Positions 35,091-44,139 of a stretch of 64,000 bases of DNA are shown here, piece by piece. The DNA comes from Verrucomicrobiales bacterium. GTDB lineage: Bacteria; Verrucomicrobiota; Verrucomicrobiia; Verrucomicrobiales; DEV007. The translations under genes and the position numbers were made by a program. Below the pieces are notes generated by a model. The model ran no database searches and was not told the origin of the DNA. It saw nothing but the letters and a program-made list of their open reading frames with translations. Within the stretch, counting starts at the first letter, position 1; every line of letters begins with the position of its first letter. The DNA is taken from positions 95,979 through 159,978 of the forward strand of contig JARGPH010000007.1 in NCBI GenBank assembly GCA_029213065.1, read 5' to 3'.

Positions 35091-36737
35091 CTACGGTATC
35101 GTCATGACTTCCTCCGCCAGCTGGAGGAACTTCTGTCGCTGAGGGGCATCCTTTTCGTTCAAATGAGTTCCCGCCATTTGGAGCAGTGTATTCATTTTTG
35201 ACTCCCAGTTGAAGGGCTCGTCATCGAGACTTCCGCTGTGATCGTTGATCCAGGTGAATCGTTTCCAGTCAAACATCCAGGCGGCCAGCGACGGGAAAAA
35301 TTTGGAGCTGAGGCGTTCGAGGATTGAATGCCAACTGTTTCGCGTGAGATAGTGTTCGGGTGGGGTTTCCACGCGGATGCGGATATCCCAGGCGGGCCAC
35401 TTCTCGAAATTCTCTTCCAACACACTTTGCCATCGAGGCTTACTTTCCGCGGTGTCGAAGTGCAGTTGAATTTGCCAGGGGGATCGGAGTTCCAGTGGAA
35501 AGTCGGCGGTCTCGAACTGGGCAATGGCGCGATGAATCCGATGAAGGATAGAAAGCGCTTCTTCGGGTGCTATTCCCGACTTCGCCATCATCAGAGAGGG
35601 CAGCGGGATCCCGAATTCCCCGTCAGAAACGAGGCTGGTGTATTCCGCTTCGCATGTCATTGAGCGGATCCGGATTCCATTGTGGTGCGTCTTGAGAAAC
35701 GGGATCGTCATTTTGCGATTGATGGTCTCAATGACGGAATGAGAGAACCAGTGTTCGGGAGTGGTGAAGTATATCACGGTGTCGGCGGCACCTTTCGCAG
35801 CCGGTGATCTCCCCAAGGCAACAAAGCCTGAAAAGGATTCCTGAATCTGGCTGGTCGAGATTTTAAACGACGCATCATCGCCGGCGGCCTTCGTGTATTC
35901 CTTTCGAATCAGGCTGGTTACTGAGGTTCTCGGGAACTCGAATTCAGTCAGAATTCTCGGGATCTGTGTGGGGAGTTTTTGTTCAAGGTCTTTGAGCTCC
36001 TGACGAAGAAGGGATTCAAGTTGTCCGAATTTTTGAGGGAGGTTCAGTTCGCTGTGTTGAGCGAATGATTTGAAAAGCGCGCTCATTTTCCGTGTCAGAG
36101 CGGTGAGGGGATTCTTACGGTCGCGCCTCGATGCGCTGCTGGAAAAGAGAAGCGAATTGGAAATGAAGCGGGTCAGCTCATCTCTCCAGAATTCCCAGAG
36201 GCGGAAATCGCTCATGGGGGACTCCTCCCGCAACACTGCGTAGGCGATCCTGAGGCGGGCACGCAGTCTAATTCCGTCTTCCGCATAGACTGCGAAATCC
36301 TGCAGCCGGATGTTGGAGAGTATTCTCGGGTAGTCGACAAAGACTTTCAGATTGCCGGCGAGATCGAGGAGCAGCTTGATCGCGCTTCCGCTTTCGAGTT
36401 TGTTCTGCCGCGGGACGAACTCCATGATGGGTTCCCCGTCGATGTAGTTGCAGGCGAGCTCAGCCCCGGCTTTTTCGATACTGAAGTTGAATGAGAGAGC
36501 CGGTTTTCTGTCGCGCTTCTCTGCCGCATTGGCGAGTCGAACCCGCTGCTCGATGGATTCGAGATAACGTTTCTCAAGAGTCGAAACACTCCCGGTGTAG
36601 AACCGGAGTCCCGGTGTTTCCGAGTCTCGCTCTCTGACCAGTCTCGCTTTCCAGGGGAGGGGGAGCTTCCCGGCATTGCAGAAGTCATCGTTAAGCTCAT
36701 CATGTAGAATGATGAGATCGGTGGATGACTCCGGCAT
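35091..36737 (-). CDS. Unknown 548-aa protein, possibly a degenerate protein-kinase-like fold
   Basis: A large cytoplasmic protein without signal peptide. Residues about 60-175 show a weak kinase-like order: ELACNYIDGEPIMEFV (hinge-like), SAIKLLLDLAGNLKVFVDYPRILSNIRLQDFAVYAEDGIRLRAR, where active kinases have H-x-D-x-x-x-x-N and DFG; here the His/Asp positions are gone. The rest (175-548) is a mix of helical and beta segments with no motif I recognise (ADTVIYFTTPEHWFSHSVIETIN, HSILERLSSKFFPSLAAWMFDWKRFTW). The kinase resemblance is inference. Codon use looks like that of its neighbours. Confidence 0.75.
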   Translation of the reverse strand: MPESSTDLIILHDELNDDFCNAGKLPLPWKARLVRERDSETPGLRFYTGSVSTLEKRYLESIEQRVRLANAAEKRDRKPALSFNFSIEKAGAELACNYIDGEPIMEFVPRQNKLESGSAIKLLLDLAGNLKVFVDYPRILSNIRLQDFAVYAEDGIRLRARLRIAYAVLREESPMSDFRLWEFWRDELTRFISNSLLFSSSASRRDRKNPLTALTRKMSALFKSFAQHSELNLPQKFGQLESLLRQELKDLEQKLPTQIPRILTEFEFPRTSVTSLIRKEYTKAAGDDASFKISTSQIQESFSGFVALGRSPAAKGAADTVIYFTTPEHWFSHSVIETINRKMTIPFLKTHHNGIRIRSMTCEAEYTSLVSDGEFGIPLPSLMMAKSGIAPEEALSILHRIHRAIAQFETADFPLELRSPWQIQLHFDTAESKPRWQSVLEENFEKWPAWDIRIRVETPPEHYLTRNSWHSILERLSSKFFPSLAAWMFDWKRFTWINDHSGSLDDEPFNWESKMNTLLQMAGTHLNEKDAPQRQKFLQLAEEVMTIP

Positions 36738-36778
36738 CGTTAATCAATGGCTCTGCGCAACAATAATGAATCACCAAC

Positions 36779-37165
36779 CTAGTCGCGAGGGGTGTAGTCA
36801 AATACGAACACTTTTTCGAGGCGTGGTTTAATCAATTCGACGAATTTTTTGTGCTCGGGATGTGGCAGGTAAACTTCGAGACCTTCCTTGTTTCTAAAGG
36901 TAACGAGAAAGGAATGTGTGAAGCCGTCGTTGAGCGGTTCGATGTTCTCAGAGGTTCCCCATTCGATGTCGACGATTGTATCAATCTTGTTTTTAAGCTC
37001 CATGAATTCACCAATGATCTCCATATACTGATGTTCAGTGGTGTCCTCTTTGAACTGGAATGAAACGAAATGGCGGAAGGTTTCCTCTGCATTGGCGCTC
37101 TGAAGAGTGAGCGAAGCAGCGATGGCAAGTGAAACGATTATAACCAGCGATTGAATTTTTTTCAT
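36779..37165 (-). CDS. Secreted Dabb (stress-responsive A/B barrel) domain protein
   Basis: With the ATG at 37165 the protein is 128 aa: signal peptide MKKIQSLVIIVSLAIAASLTLQSANA, then one Dabb domain (RHFVSFQFKEDTTEHQYMEIIGEFMELKNKIDTIVDIEWGTSENIEPLNDGFTHSF and YLPHPEHKKFVELIKPRLEKVFVFDY, split here only for length). The HxxF and N/EP-x-x-x-G-x-TH elements are family-typical. Exported Dabb proteins are common in Verrucomicrobia and Planctomycetes; function unknown. It shares a 52-base divergent spacer with pgi. Confidence 0.88.
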   Translation of the reverse strand: MKKIQSLVIIVSLAIAASLTLQSANAEETFRHFVSFQFKEDTTEHQYMEIIGEFMELKNKIDTIVDIEWGTSENIEPLNDGFTHSFLVTFRNKEGLEVYLPHPEHKKFVELIKPRLEKVFVFDYTPRD

Positions 37166-37217
37166 AGCGAAACCCTTTGCCAAAGGGGATGGTCTGTCGA
37201 TCATAAAAGCACAAATC

Positions 37218-38789
37218 ATGAGCACTTGGGACACCTACAAAAATTCCGTTATTCGTTACCCTGAGCTGGGTTTCGCCCTCGATTACAGCCGTATGGATGC
37301 GCCGGCGGAATGGTCGAGTGAGATGCAGTCAAAAATTGACCGGGCTTTTGCTGATCTTGTCGCAATCGAGAGGGGCGACATCATGAACCCGGACGAAGGT
37401 CGTGCGGTTGGTCACTACTGGTTGAGAAATACGGCGATTGCCCCTGAAGAGGAAGGCAAGTGGATTGAAGCGGTGAACGCGAAAGTGAAGGACTTTGCTT
37501 CCGCCGTTCTGTCCGGTGAGATTACGGCTCCCAACAATAAGACCTTCCGTCATATTCTTCTCGTTGGCATTGGTGGCTCCGCTCTGGGGCCTCAACTGAT
37601 TTCAAAAGCGTTGCTTCCTCCAAATGCACCTCTCGATATCCGTTTCCTCGATAACACTGATCCGGGCGGTATTGATGACGTCGTTGCAGAGCTCGGTGCG
37701 GGTCTCGCTGAGACGCTCGTCATTGTGATTTCAAAGTCCGGGGGGACGGCCGAAACCCGGAATGGAATGCTCGAAACAGAAGCTGCGTTCAAGGCGCGTG
37801 GGCTCGATTTCTCCAAGCACGCTGTCGCTGTCACGGGAGAGGGGAGCAAGCTCGACAAACACGCCGGGGCGGAAGGATGGATCACCCGGATTCCGATGTC
37901 GGACTGGATCGGTGGCCGGACTTCAATCATGAGCGCTGTGGGCCTTCTTCCCTCTGCGCTGCTCGGGCTCGACATCGATGGTTTCCTCGAAGGTGCTGCG
38001 CAGATGGACGCGAAGACCCGTGTCGCTGATCCTGCGGTCAACGCCTCGATGATTCTTGCTTTGATGTGGTATCACGCCGGTGATGGTGTCGGGAAAAAAG
38101 ACATGGTGATCTTGCCTTACAGTGACCGCCTTGATCTCATGAGCAAATACCTCCAGCAGCTCGTTATGGAATCGCTCGGGAAAGAGTTCGAGCTCGGAAA
38201 CGAGAAGCGGGTAAATCAGGGGATTGCCGTCTATGGAAACAAGGGTTCCACCGATCAGCACGCCTACGTGCAGCAGCTCCGCGATGGTTTGAATAACTTT
38301 TTTGCGACCTTCATCGAAGTTCGGCAGACCCGTTCCGGCGAGTCGATGCAAGTCGATGATATGGGGGCAACGAGTGCCGATTACCTGCAGGGATTTCTGC
38401 GCGGAACCCGCGATGCCCTCTACGAAAGCGGGCGTCTCTCCCTGACTCTCTCCCTCGACAAAGTCGATTCCCGTTCGCTGGGTATGCTCATCGGTCTGTT
38501 CGAGCGGGCTGTTTCGTTTTACGCCAGTCTCGTGAACATCAATGCCTATCACCAACCGGGCGTTGAAGCGGGTAAGAAAGCCGCCGGCGATTTTCTCGAT
38601 CTCCTTTCACGGGTGAAAAATCACCTCGCTGAGACAGGTTCAAGCGGCGTCACTGCCGCGGCGATGGCGTCCAATCTCGGCGAGAGTGACATCGAGCAAG
38701 TTTATCATGCCTTGAATCACCTCGCCGCGAATGGCTTTTGCAATCGTGATGAGGCCGGAGCTCCTGACGAAGATACCTTCAGGTGTTAG
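37218..38789 (+). CDS. pgi: Glucose-6-phosphate isomerase
   Basis: A 523-aa enzyme of glycolysis and gluconeogenesis interconverting glucose-6-phosphate and fructose-6-phosphate. Sugar-phosphate binding motifs are present: LLVGIGGSALGPQ, DNTDPGGIDDV, ISKSGGTAETRNG, and TSIMSAVG. Catalytic residues lie in MESLGKEFELG (Glu) and NKGSTDQHAYVQQ (His). The C-terminal extension (RVKNHLAETGSSGVTAAAMASNLGESDIEQVYHALNHLAANG) resembles a winged-helix and is seen in some PVC-group enzymes. Confidence 0.95.
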   Translation: MSTWDTYKNSVIRYPELGFALDYSRMDAPAEWSSEMQSKIDRAFADLVAIERGDIMNPDEGRAVGHYWLRNTAIAPEEEGKWIEAVNAKVKDFASAVLSGEITAPNNKTFRHILLVGIGGSALGPQLISKALLPPNAPLDIRFLDNTDPGGIDDVVAELGAGLAETLVIVISKSGGTAETRNGMLETEAAFKARGLDFSKHAVAVTGEGSKLDKHAGAEGWITRIPMSDWIGGRTSIMSAVGLLPSALLGLDIDGFLEGAAQMDAKTRVADPAVNASMILALMWYHAGDGVGKKDMVILPYSDRLDLMSKYLQQLVMESLGKEFELGNEKRVNQGIAVYGNKGSTDQHAYVQQLRDGLNNFFATFIEVRQTRSGESMQVDDMGATSADYLQGFLRGTRDALYESGRLSLTLSLDKVDSRSLGMLIGLFERAVSFYASLVNINAYHQPGVEAGKKAAGDFLDLLSRVKNHLAETGSSGVTAAAMASNLGESDIEQVYHALNHLAANGFCNRDEAGAPDEDTFRC

Positions 38790-38798
38790 GGCGGGGGG

Positions 38799-39224
38799 CT
38801 AACCTTTTTTGAAAGTGAGCCGGTTACAATATGGCTTTCTTCCTGAGTCATCGGTGAACTCGGTAAACATCTGCACTTTCAGATAGCCTCCATCCAGTTC
38901 GAGGGTGAAGAGGATTTTTGAAAAGTTCGTTTTGTGGACTGCGGTTCCGAAGGCCGGCGGCTGATGGTCGCCTACGCTTTTCCCGTAAAGTTTCAGATCG
39001 AAAGGACCGTATCTGGAATCCTCCGGGTGGGTTTTCCCCCACCAGAAAAATGTGCCCTTCCCATCGTCGTCGATTTCGATCTCGATTCCGGGAGCACTCT
39101 GCGTCTCAGGATCGGTGTTGACCCAGTTTCCCTCCAGTGGTGAGGGCTCATCGGCGGACAGAGTTCCAGAACTGAGAAGCAGAAAGGTGAGAAGGACGGC
39201 GGCCGGGAGCGTGTATTTGGTCAT
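38799..39224 (-). CDS. Small secreted protein, unknown function
   Basis: With the ATG at 39224 the protein is 141 aa: signal peptide MTKYTLPAAVLLTFLLLSSGTLSA, then SPLEGNWVNTDPETQSAPGIEIEIDDDGKG and a beta-rich core ending CNRLTFKKG. The LEGNWVNTD opening is like small lipocalin-like or DUF-type proteins that begin with GxW. No catalytic motif. It is convergent with pgi, only nine bases apart. Confidence 0.75.
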   Translation of the reverse strand: MTKYTLPAAVLLTFLLLSSGTLSADEPSPLEGNWVNTDPETQSAPGIEIEIDDDGKGTFFWWGKTHPEDSRYGPFDLKLYGKSVGDHQPPAFGTAVHKTNFSKILFTLELDGGYLKVQMFTEFTDDSGRKPYCNRLTFKKG

Positions 39225-39339
39225 GGTGTATGACCGTAGCGCTTTCTCAGAACAGTGTGTGAACTCCGTGTAGAGGCGTCGTAAAAGTTTCGTAAAACTT
39301 CCTCCCTGTCCGATCCCGGTTCGAACTATGGCAGGTCGG

Positions 39340-40107
39340 CTACTTCCCCGGGCGGACCGGGATGTCAAACTTCGCGAGGTAATTCTTCACATCGGAAACG
39401 GTGTATTCCCCGAAGTGGAAAATACTCGCAGCAAGAACCGCATCCGCTTTGCCCTTGTCTAACACTTCCACCATGTGATCGAGATTTCCCGCGCCTCCGC
39501 TTGCGATCACGGGGATCGATACGGCGTCACTGATCGCCGCGGTCAGTTCGATATCGTAGCCTGCCTTGGTTCCATCTGCGTCCATGCTCGTGAGCAAAAT
39601 CTCACCGGCTCCGCGCTCGTAGACTTCTTTGGCCCATTCCACCGCATCTTTGCCGGTCGGGGTTCTCCCTCCGTGCGTGAATATTTCCCAGCCCGGACCA
39701 TCGGCGCGGCGCTTCGCGTCCATTGCCACGACAATGCACTGCGCACCGAACGCTTTCGAGCCGGCTGAGATCATATCCGGATTGCTGACCGCGGCGGTAT
39801 TCATACCCACTTTGTCAGCTCCTGCCATGAGCATTTCCCGCATGTCTTCGACCGTGCGAATCCCCCCGCCAACAGTGACGGGCATAAAGCAGCGCTCTGC
39901 GGTCTCCCGAACCACGTCGACCATCGTTTTGCGTTTGTCTGAGGACGCAGTGATGTCGAGAAAGACAAGCTCATCGGCTCCCTGACGGTTGTATTCGACT
40001 GCGCAATCGACGGGATCGCCGGCATCACGAAGATTTACAAAATTGGTTCCTTTGACAACGCGGCCGTCAGTGACGTCGAGACAGGGGATGATTCTCTTGG
40101 TGAGCAT
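39340..40107 (-). CDS. hisF: Imidazole glycerol phosphate synthase, cyclase subunit
   Basis: A 255-aa (beta/alpha)8 barrel. The catalytic Asp residues are visible in [14 protein letters not shown] (D11) and VVAMDAKRR (about D130). Phosphate loops [10 protein letters not shown] and [11 protein letters not shown] are present. It uses ammonia from HisH to form the imidazole ring in histidine synthesis. No other his gene is nearby, so the pathway genes are scattered. Divergent from the DUF4912-like gene across a 182-base AT-rich spacer. Confidence 0.97.
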   Translation of the reverse strand: MLTKRIIPCLDVTDGRVVKGTNFVNLRDAGDPVDCAVEYNRQGADELVFLDITASSDKRKTMVDVVRETAERCFMPVTVGGGIRTVEDMREMLMAGADKVGMNTAAVSNPDMISAGSKAFGAQCIVVAMDAKRRADGPGWEIFTHGGRTPTGKDAVEWAKEVYERGAGEILLTSMDADGTKAGYDIELTAAISDAVSIPVIASGGAGNLDHMVEVLDKGKADAVLAASIFHFGEYTVSDVKNYLAKFDIPVRPGK

Positions 40108-40289
40108 GGGTGTGGTTTTGACGATAGCAGTGAGCTGAGATTTCTCAAATGGCTCCGTTTATTAGAGTGGAAAAGGCGAAATTTTCACCGAAAAGCTAAA
40201 AAGACGTAAAAAATATGGAAATTCCTTCTAAAAGATCTGGTAATTCATAAATTAAATGATTAACTTTCCCTAACTATTTTAATTTTGCT

Positions 40290-40712
40290 ATGGAAGCCGT
40301 CGCCAAATCCGTCATTTCACCAGAAGAAAACGCCTCATCCTACGACGACTCCTTCTCGGTTATTCCGCGAAATTGCGACACGGCGGTGGTGTATTGGGAT
40401 CTCACCAGCGAGCGTCAGCCGATTCATTCAAAAACCCGTCTCTGCCTGCAAATCAACGGGATAGATTCAGATGCGGAGGAAATGATCATTTTGCATCGTG
40501 AGTCCGGCCACTTTATCGTGCCACTCCTGGCCGAAGACAGAAACTATCGCATCGCCCTCGGCTGGTCGGATGCGAGCGGGTTTCGCTCCATTTTCGAGCA
40601 AAGCGTCAAGCTTCCCAATTATCCGGCAAGCGATGAGGGTGCGCTCAGTTCCTCCCTCAGTTTCAGAGGTCACCATTTCTGGCCCAAGGGCTACGGAACA
40701 TCGGTGAACTAG
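40290..40712 (+). CDS. DUF4912-like protein
   Basis: A 140-aa protein with PRNCDTAVVYWDLTSER at residues 26-42, the pattern (P-x-x-x-x-A-x-V-Y-W-D/E) that opens DUF4912 domains, followed by a beta-sandwich-like region (RESGHFIVPLLAEDRNYRIALGW). Members are thought to be Ig-like cytoplasmic domains. Assignment is moderate. It is 17 bases upstream of the Xer recombinase gene and likely co-transcribed. The leader is AT-rich with TTAACT elements and no Shine-Dalgarno sequence. Confidence 0.68.
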   Translation: MEAVAKSVISPEENASSYDDSFSVIPRNCDTAVVYWDLTSERQPIHSKTRLCLQINGIDSDAEEMIILHRESGHFIVPLLAEDRNYRIALGWSDASGFRSIFEQSVKLPNYPASDEGALSSSLSFRGHHFWPKGYGTSVN

Positions 40713-40729
40713 CCCCCGGCAGGTCGAGG

Positions 40730-41656
40730 ATGCCGGAGGGTTCGAAAAAGGCCGGGGAATCTCCTCATTGGGAAGATTCCCGCGTGGATGCCTTCATGGA
40801 ATACCTCTCTGTGGAGAAAAACTGTTCTCCGAGAACTCTTTCAAACTACCACCACGCGCTCGCGCGATACGTGGAGGGGACTTCACCGTTTCGCGGCTGG
40901 GAGGCGGCGGACGCGGATGATTTCCGCGATTATCTATACGACTGCATGAAAAGTGGCTGGGCGCGTTCGACGGTCCGGCTCCACTTTGCTGCCTTGAGGA
41001 GCTTCTACAAATTTTTGAACCGGCGGTGCGGCTTCAAGGTCAATCCGATTGCCGAGGTTCAGCTTCCCAAGATTGAAAAGAAGCTGCCGGTGGTTCTCAA
41101 TATCAAGCAGGTCACCGAATTGCTTGAGAAGCCCTTTCAGGTTGATCAACCGAAGCAGGCTCCGGTTTGGACCGCGGCACGGGACGCGGCGATTCTGGAA
41201 CTTTTTTACAGCTCCGGAGTGCGACTCGCCGAGCTCGCGGCGATGAACGTCGAAGACTTTGATTTGCACAATGAGTGCGTCCGCGTCGTCGGAAAGGGCA
41301 GTAAAGAACGCGTCTGCCCGGTTGGCAATCTCGCGGCGGAAGCGATTCACCGATACCGGAATGAGGCCCGGGTCATGGGCGGTGCGCTTTTCATCTCAAA
41401 ACTTCGAAAACGACTTACCCCGCGGGCGATTTCAAATGTGTTTAAAAAATATCACGCGCTCAGTGATATTCCCGTGAACGTGAGTCCTCACAAACTGCGG
41501 CACAGCTTCGCGACCCACTTGCTCGACAACGGGGCCGATTTGAGAAGTGTACAGACCCTGTTGGGCCACGCGAGTCTTTCAACGACTCAGATCTACACGC
41601 ACGTCTCGATCGAGCGTATGAAGCGTGTGTACGAGGAATCGCATCCCCGCGCCTGA
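40730..41656 (+). CDS. XerC/XerD-type tyrosine recombinase
   Basis: A 308-aa protein of the usual Xer length. The N-terminal core-binding domain (residues 17-105) includes LSVEKNCSPRTLSNYHHALARYV. The catalytic set is complete: R165 (SSGVRLAEL), K189 (GKGSKERV), H254 and R257 (HKLRHSFATHLL), H280 (LLGHASLSTT) and Y289 (QIYTHVS). It would resolve chromosome dimers at dif with a partner Xer; which of the two it is cannot be told. It is chromosomal in context, with no att site or phage genes. Confidence 0.92.
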   Translation: MPEGSKKAGESPHWEDSRVDAFMEYLSVEKNCSPRTLSNYHHALARYVEGTSPFRGWEAADADDFRDYLYDCMKSGWARSTVRLHFAALRSFYKFLNRRCGFKVNPIAEVQLPKIEKKLPVVLNIKQVTELLEKPFQVDQPKQAPVWTAARDAAILELFYSSGVRLAELAAMNVEDFDLHNECVRVVGKGSKERVCPVGNLAAEAIHRYRNEARVMGGALFISKLRKRLTPRAISNVFKKYHALSDIPVNVSPHKLRHSFATHLLDNGADLRSVQTLLGHASLSTTQIYTHVSIERMKRVYEESHPRA

Positions 41657-41695
41657 CTCAACCCTGTCAGGTCATCGACCTGACCCTCTTGAGTC
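41655..41695. terminator. Large stem-loop between xer and the cytochrome c gene
   Basis: GACTCAA (41655-41661) pairs with TTGAGTC (41689-41695), and GTCAGGTC (41666-41673) pairs with GACCTGAC (41677-41684) around an ATC loop; the four-base gaps between the stems do not pair. It starts inside the xer stop codon. It has no T-tract, so termination would be rho-assisted or not its role. It lies between convergent genes. Confidence 0.5.
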
Positions 41696-41730
41696 TCCCG
41701 GGGCGCGGGAGGCGGTATTCCACAAGGGGA

Positions 41731-42180
41731 TCAGGGCGCTGCGAGAGCTTCCAGATCGGCGCGTTTCCGGGATGGTTGTCCGGCATACTTGGTGATCCAG
41801 CCCTGGACCTGCTCTTCAGTGACGGGCTCAGCCTTGTTGTCAAAATTCTGTCTGAGGTAGTTCATCACCTCGGTAAGCTGGGCTGAGTTCAGGGCTGCGG
41901 CGAGTGGTGCCATCATTCCGAGATACTTCTGATCTTCCTTCACAATGCCAGTGAGAATGACGGAAGCAAGAAGCTCACCGTCTCCGGCATTCACGAGAGC
42001 CGACCCGTGCAATGACGGGGCCATGAGAAGGGCTCCGGCAGGGATTCCTTTGCCATCAGGGCCGTGACAAGCCATGCAAAGCGCGTAGGAAGCGGGAGTA
42101 GGGGCATCAGCGACAGCGGCATGGTTTGCAAGGCTGCTAACGGCGATCAGTAACGTGGAGAGAGAAACTTTTAGACTCAT
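41731..42180 (-). CDS. Small periplasmic cytochrome c
   Basis: The ATG at 42180 gives a 149-aa protein with signal peptide MSLKVSLSTLLIAVSSLANHAAVA. The haem site is CMACH near residue 35, in ALCMACHGPDGKGIPAG. Probable axial Met lies in YLGMMAPLAAALNSAQLTEVMNYLRQNF. It is a class I single-haem cytochrome of the cytochrome c oxidase-linked type. It is divergent from regB across a spacer that holds a RegA-type palindrome, so it is a likely target of the adjacent RegBA system. Confidence 0.92.
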   Translation of the reverse strand: MSLKVSLSTLLIAVSSLANHAAVADAPTPASYALCMACHGPDGKGIPAGALLMAPSLHGSALVNAGDGELLASVILTGIVKEDQKYLGMMAPLAAALNSAQLTEVMNYLRQNFDNKAEPVTEEQVQGWITKYAGQPSRKRADLEALAAP

Positions 42181-42216
42181 TCCAACTCTGTAGCATAAAG
42201 GTTGAGGATTGTCGCC

Positions 42217-42231
42217 GCGGCAATTTGCCGC
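42217..42231. promoter_or_regulatory. RegA/PrrA-type palindrome in the cytochrome c / regB divergent spacer
   Basis: GCGGCAATTTGCCGC is a perfect palindrome centred on 42224 and fits the published RegA/PrrA half-site layout GCGNC-N5-GNCGC. It lies 37 bases upstream of the cytochrome c ATG and 41 bases upstream of the regB ATG. The same 15 bases recur at 44143-44157. Confidence 0.75.
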
Positions 42232-42272
42232 AGAGGATGGAAAAAGTGGATTTTGGCCCCATTGTTTCATTA

Positions 42273-43589
42273 ATGGGAAATGATTCAGTCTACCAGCCAC
42301 CTCGGGGGCGGCGATTCCGCCGGTGGCGAACGTGCTTCGGTGTCGATGAGGTCTGGGTTCAGGGGCAGCTATCCTCCCGTTTATTTCTCTCCCTGCGCTG
42401 GATTGCGCTCGTGGGGCAGAGTCTGACACTCCTCATCGCGGAGCGCTTTGATATTCTGATTCCCTGGTCGGTCTGCTTGCCCGTTCTCGGGTTCACTCTG
42501 TTTTCAAACGCTCTTCTCGAATGGTGGAACCGGGTGGTCAAAGGGGAGCTGGGGAGTGCTATTTTTCACGTGGCGCTCTGGGATCTGATCAGCCTGACCT
42601 TGCTGCTCTACGGACTCGGAGGACTCGACAATCCATTCGCCATCTTCTACCTGGTGCAGCTCACCGTTGTAACCGTGGCGTTGCGATACGAGGGAATCGC
42701 CGGGTTGACGATTGCGGCGGTGATCGCCTGCGGGGTTCTCTGGTTCTACCACGAGCCGCTTGTTTTGAAAAGCGGTGCGGACCCGGCGAAGGAAGTTGTC
42801 GCGCTGGGCCGATTGGTGGCCCTGATTCTCGCGGGGGCTACAATCCTGATTCTGATTGTGGCGGTTCGCTGGCAGTCCCTGGCGCTGCGACAGGAGCGGG
42901 AGAGGCTGCATCAGAAGCTGGAAGCTCAGGATCGGTTTCTTTCTGTCGCGACACTTGCCACAGGATTTGCCCATGAGCTCGCAACACCGCTCGGGACGAT
43001 CTCGATTGCGGCTTCGGAGTTGGCGCGAGACGCTGACGAGGACAGCCTCGCCGCGACGATCCAGCGGGAGTCGGCGCGTTGCGAGCAGGTCTTACACCGG
43101 TTGCGCGATGTGGGGCAGGAAGCGGTCGAGGGGGCGGCTCCCGATGCGGAGGTGGGGCGGCTTGTCGAAGATACGCTTCTCCAGTTTTCGGAAAAGCAGC
43201 GATCCCGGATTGTTGTTTCGATAGAGGATAAACTGGATGGCTTGATCCGGTCGGCGGGGATGAGCGAAGCCCTTCTCGTCGTTTTGCGAAATGCGCTTCT
43301 GTCGTCTCCGGAGGACCGGGCTGTGAACTTTGAGGTTTTCAGGGAAAGCGGTTTTGTTGTTTTTGAGGTCCTCGATGAGGGCGCGGGTTTTGACAGCGAA
43401 ACGCTCCTCCACTGGGCTGAACCGTTTTTTACGACCCGTGATGAGGGGCTTGGCCTGGGGCTCTTCTTTGTTCGTCGACTCGTAACCTCTCAGGGCGGGG
43501 ACGTAACAATCGAAAATCGGAGTAGCGGAGGTGCCGCGGTTCGGTTGCGGTTGCCGTTATCTGTATCAACTTCCGAAAGGTTGGAGTAA
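42273..43589 (+). CDS. regB: RegB/PrrB-type redox sensor histidine kinase
   Basis: I favour the ATG at 42273 (438 aa); TTG at 42225 lies inside the palindrome. Six membrane segments span residues 30-205. The RegB quinone-site heptad GGLDNPF lies at 116-122, preceded by RWIALVGQSLTLL, a RegB-type first span. The phospho-acceptor box FAHELATPLGTIS has His234. Cys270 (ESARCEQVLHRL) is at the place of the redox-active Cys265 of the Rhodobacter protein. The ATPase end has DEGAGF and GLGLGLFFVRRL. So both known redox inputs, quinone binding and the switch Cys, are kept. It is followed by regA after 13 bases. Confidence 0.92.
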   Translation: MGNDSVYQPPRGRRFRRWRTCFGVDEVWVQGQLSSRLFLSLRWIALVGQSLTLLIAERFDILIPWSVCLPVLGFTLFSNALLEWWNRVVKGELGSAIFHVALWDLISLTLLLYGLGGLDNPFAIFYLVQLTVVTVALRYEGIAGLTIAAVIACGVLWFYHEPLVLKSGADPAKEVVALGRLVALILAGATILILIVAVRWQSLALRQERERLHQKLEAQDRFLSVATLATGFAHELATPLGTISIAASELARDADEDSLAATIQRESARCEQVLHRLRDVGQEAVEGAAPDAEVGRLVEDTLLQFSEKQRSRIVVSIEDKLDGLIRSAGMSEALLVVLRNALLSSPEDRAVNFEVFRESGFVVFEVLDEGAGFDSETLLHWAEPFFTTRDEGLGLGLFFVRRLVTSQGGDVTIENRSSGGAAVRLRLPLSVSTSERLE

Positions 43590-43602
43590 CTCGCGGACGA
43601 TC

Positions 43603-44133
43603 ATGAAGACAGCGTTGCTAATCGAAGATGACGAAAGCTTTAGAACCACAGTTGGACTCGCTCTTAAGGCGCGCGGGTTTTGTGTTCTCGAGGCTGTCTC
43701 GGGAGCGGTCGCCCTTGAACGGGTTGAAGCGCATGGGCCGCCTGACGGCATACTCCTCGATATGCGGTTGGGGCGCAGTCACGGGATGAAGCTGATCCCG
43801 GAGTTGAGGGCGCATTGTCAGGATTCACGAATTGTCGTTCTCACCGGCTACGGAAGCATTCCCGAATCAATGGAGGCGCTTCGGCTCGGGGCGGATGATT
43901 ATTTGCTGAAGCCTGCGGGGATTGATTCCATCATTGGTGCGTTGAGCGGGAAATCGGTCTATGGAACCCGCGGGAAGAGCGGTGATTCCCCCAGTCTCGC
44001 ACGGGTCGAATGGGAGCATATTCAACGGATTCTCCACGACTCTGACGGCAATATTTCGCAGGCGGCGAAACGACTCGGAATTGATCGCCGGACGCTTCAG
44101 CGCAAGCTCGCGAAGCAACCTCCTGAATCTTAA
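43603..44133 (+). CDS. regA: RegA/PrrA/ActR-type response regulator
   Basis: The ATG at 43603 gives 176 aa, the family size. The receiver domain has acidic pocket EDD (residues 8-10), phosphorylation site D53 (ILLDMRLG), T81 region (VLTGYGSI) and K103 (YLLKPAG). GYGSIPESMEALRLGADDYLLKPA is the RegA pattern. The C-terminal Fis-type helix-turn-helix is WEHIQRILHDSDGNISQAAKRLGIDRRTLQRKLAK, again a RegA hallmark. It would bind the palindromes on each side of this gene pair and control respiration-related genes. Confidence 0.94.
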   Translation: MKTALLIEDDESFRTTVGLALKARGFCVLEAVSGAVALERVEAHGPPDGILLDMRLGRSHGMKLIPELRAHCQDSRIVVLTGYGSIPESMEALRLGADDYLLKPAGIDSIIGALSGKSVYGTRGKSGDSPSLARVEWEHIQRILHDSDGNISQAAKRLGIDRRTLQRKLAKQPPES

Positions 44134-44139
44134 GGCGGG

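Noticed and set aside
40730..41656. Tyrosine recombinase as a phage or integron integrase
   Set aside because: Length and motifs are of the Xer type, neighbours are chromosomal, and no att repeat, excisionase or cargo genes are seen.
41655..41695. Hairpin after xer as a dif site
   Set aside because: dif has two 11-base arms around a six-base centre; this has 8- and 7-base stems with a three-base loop, so the layout does not fit.
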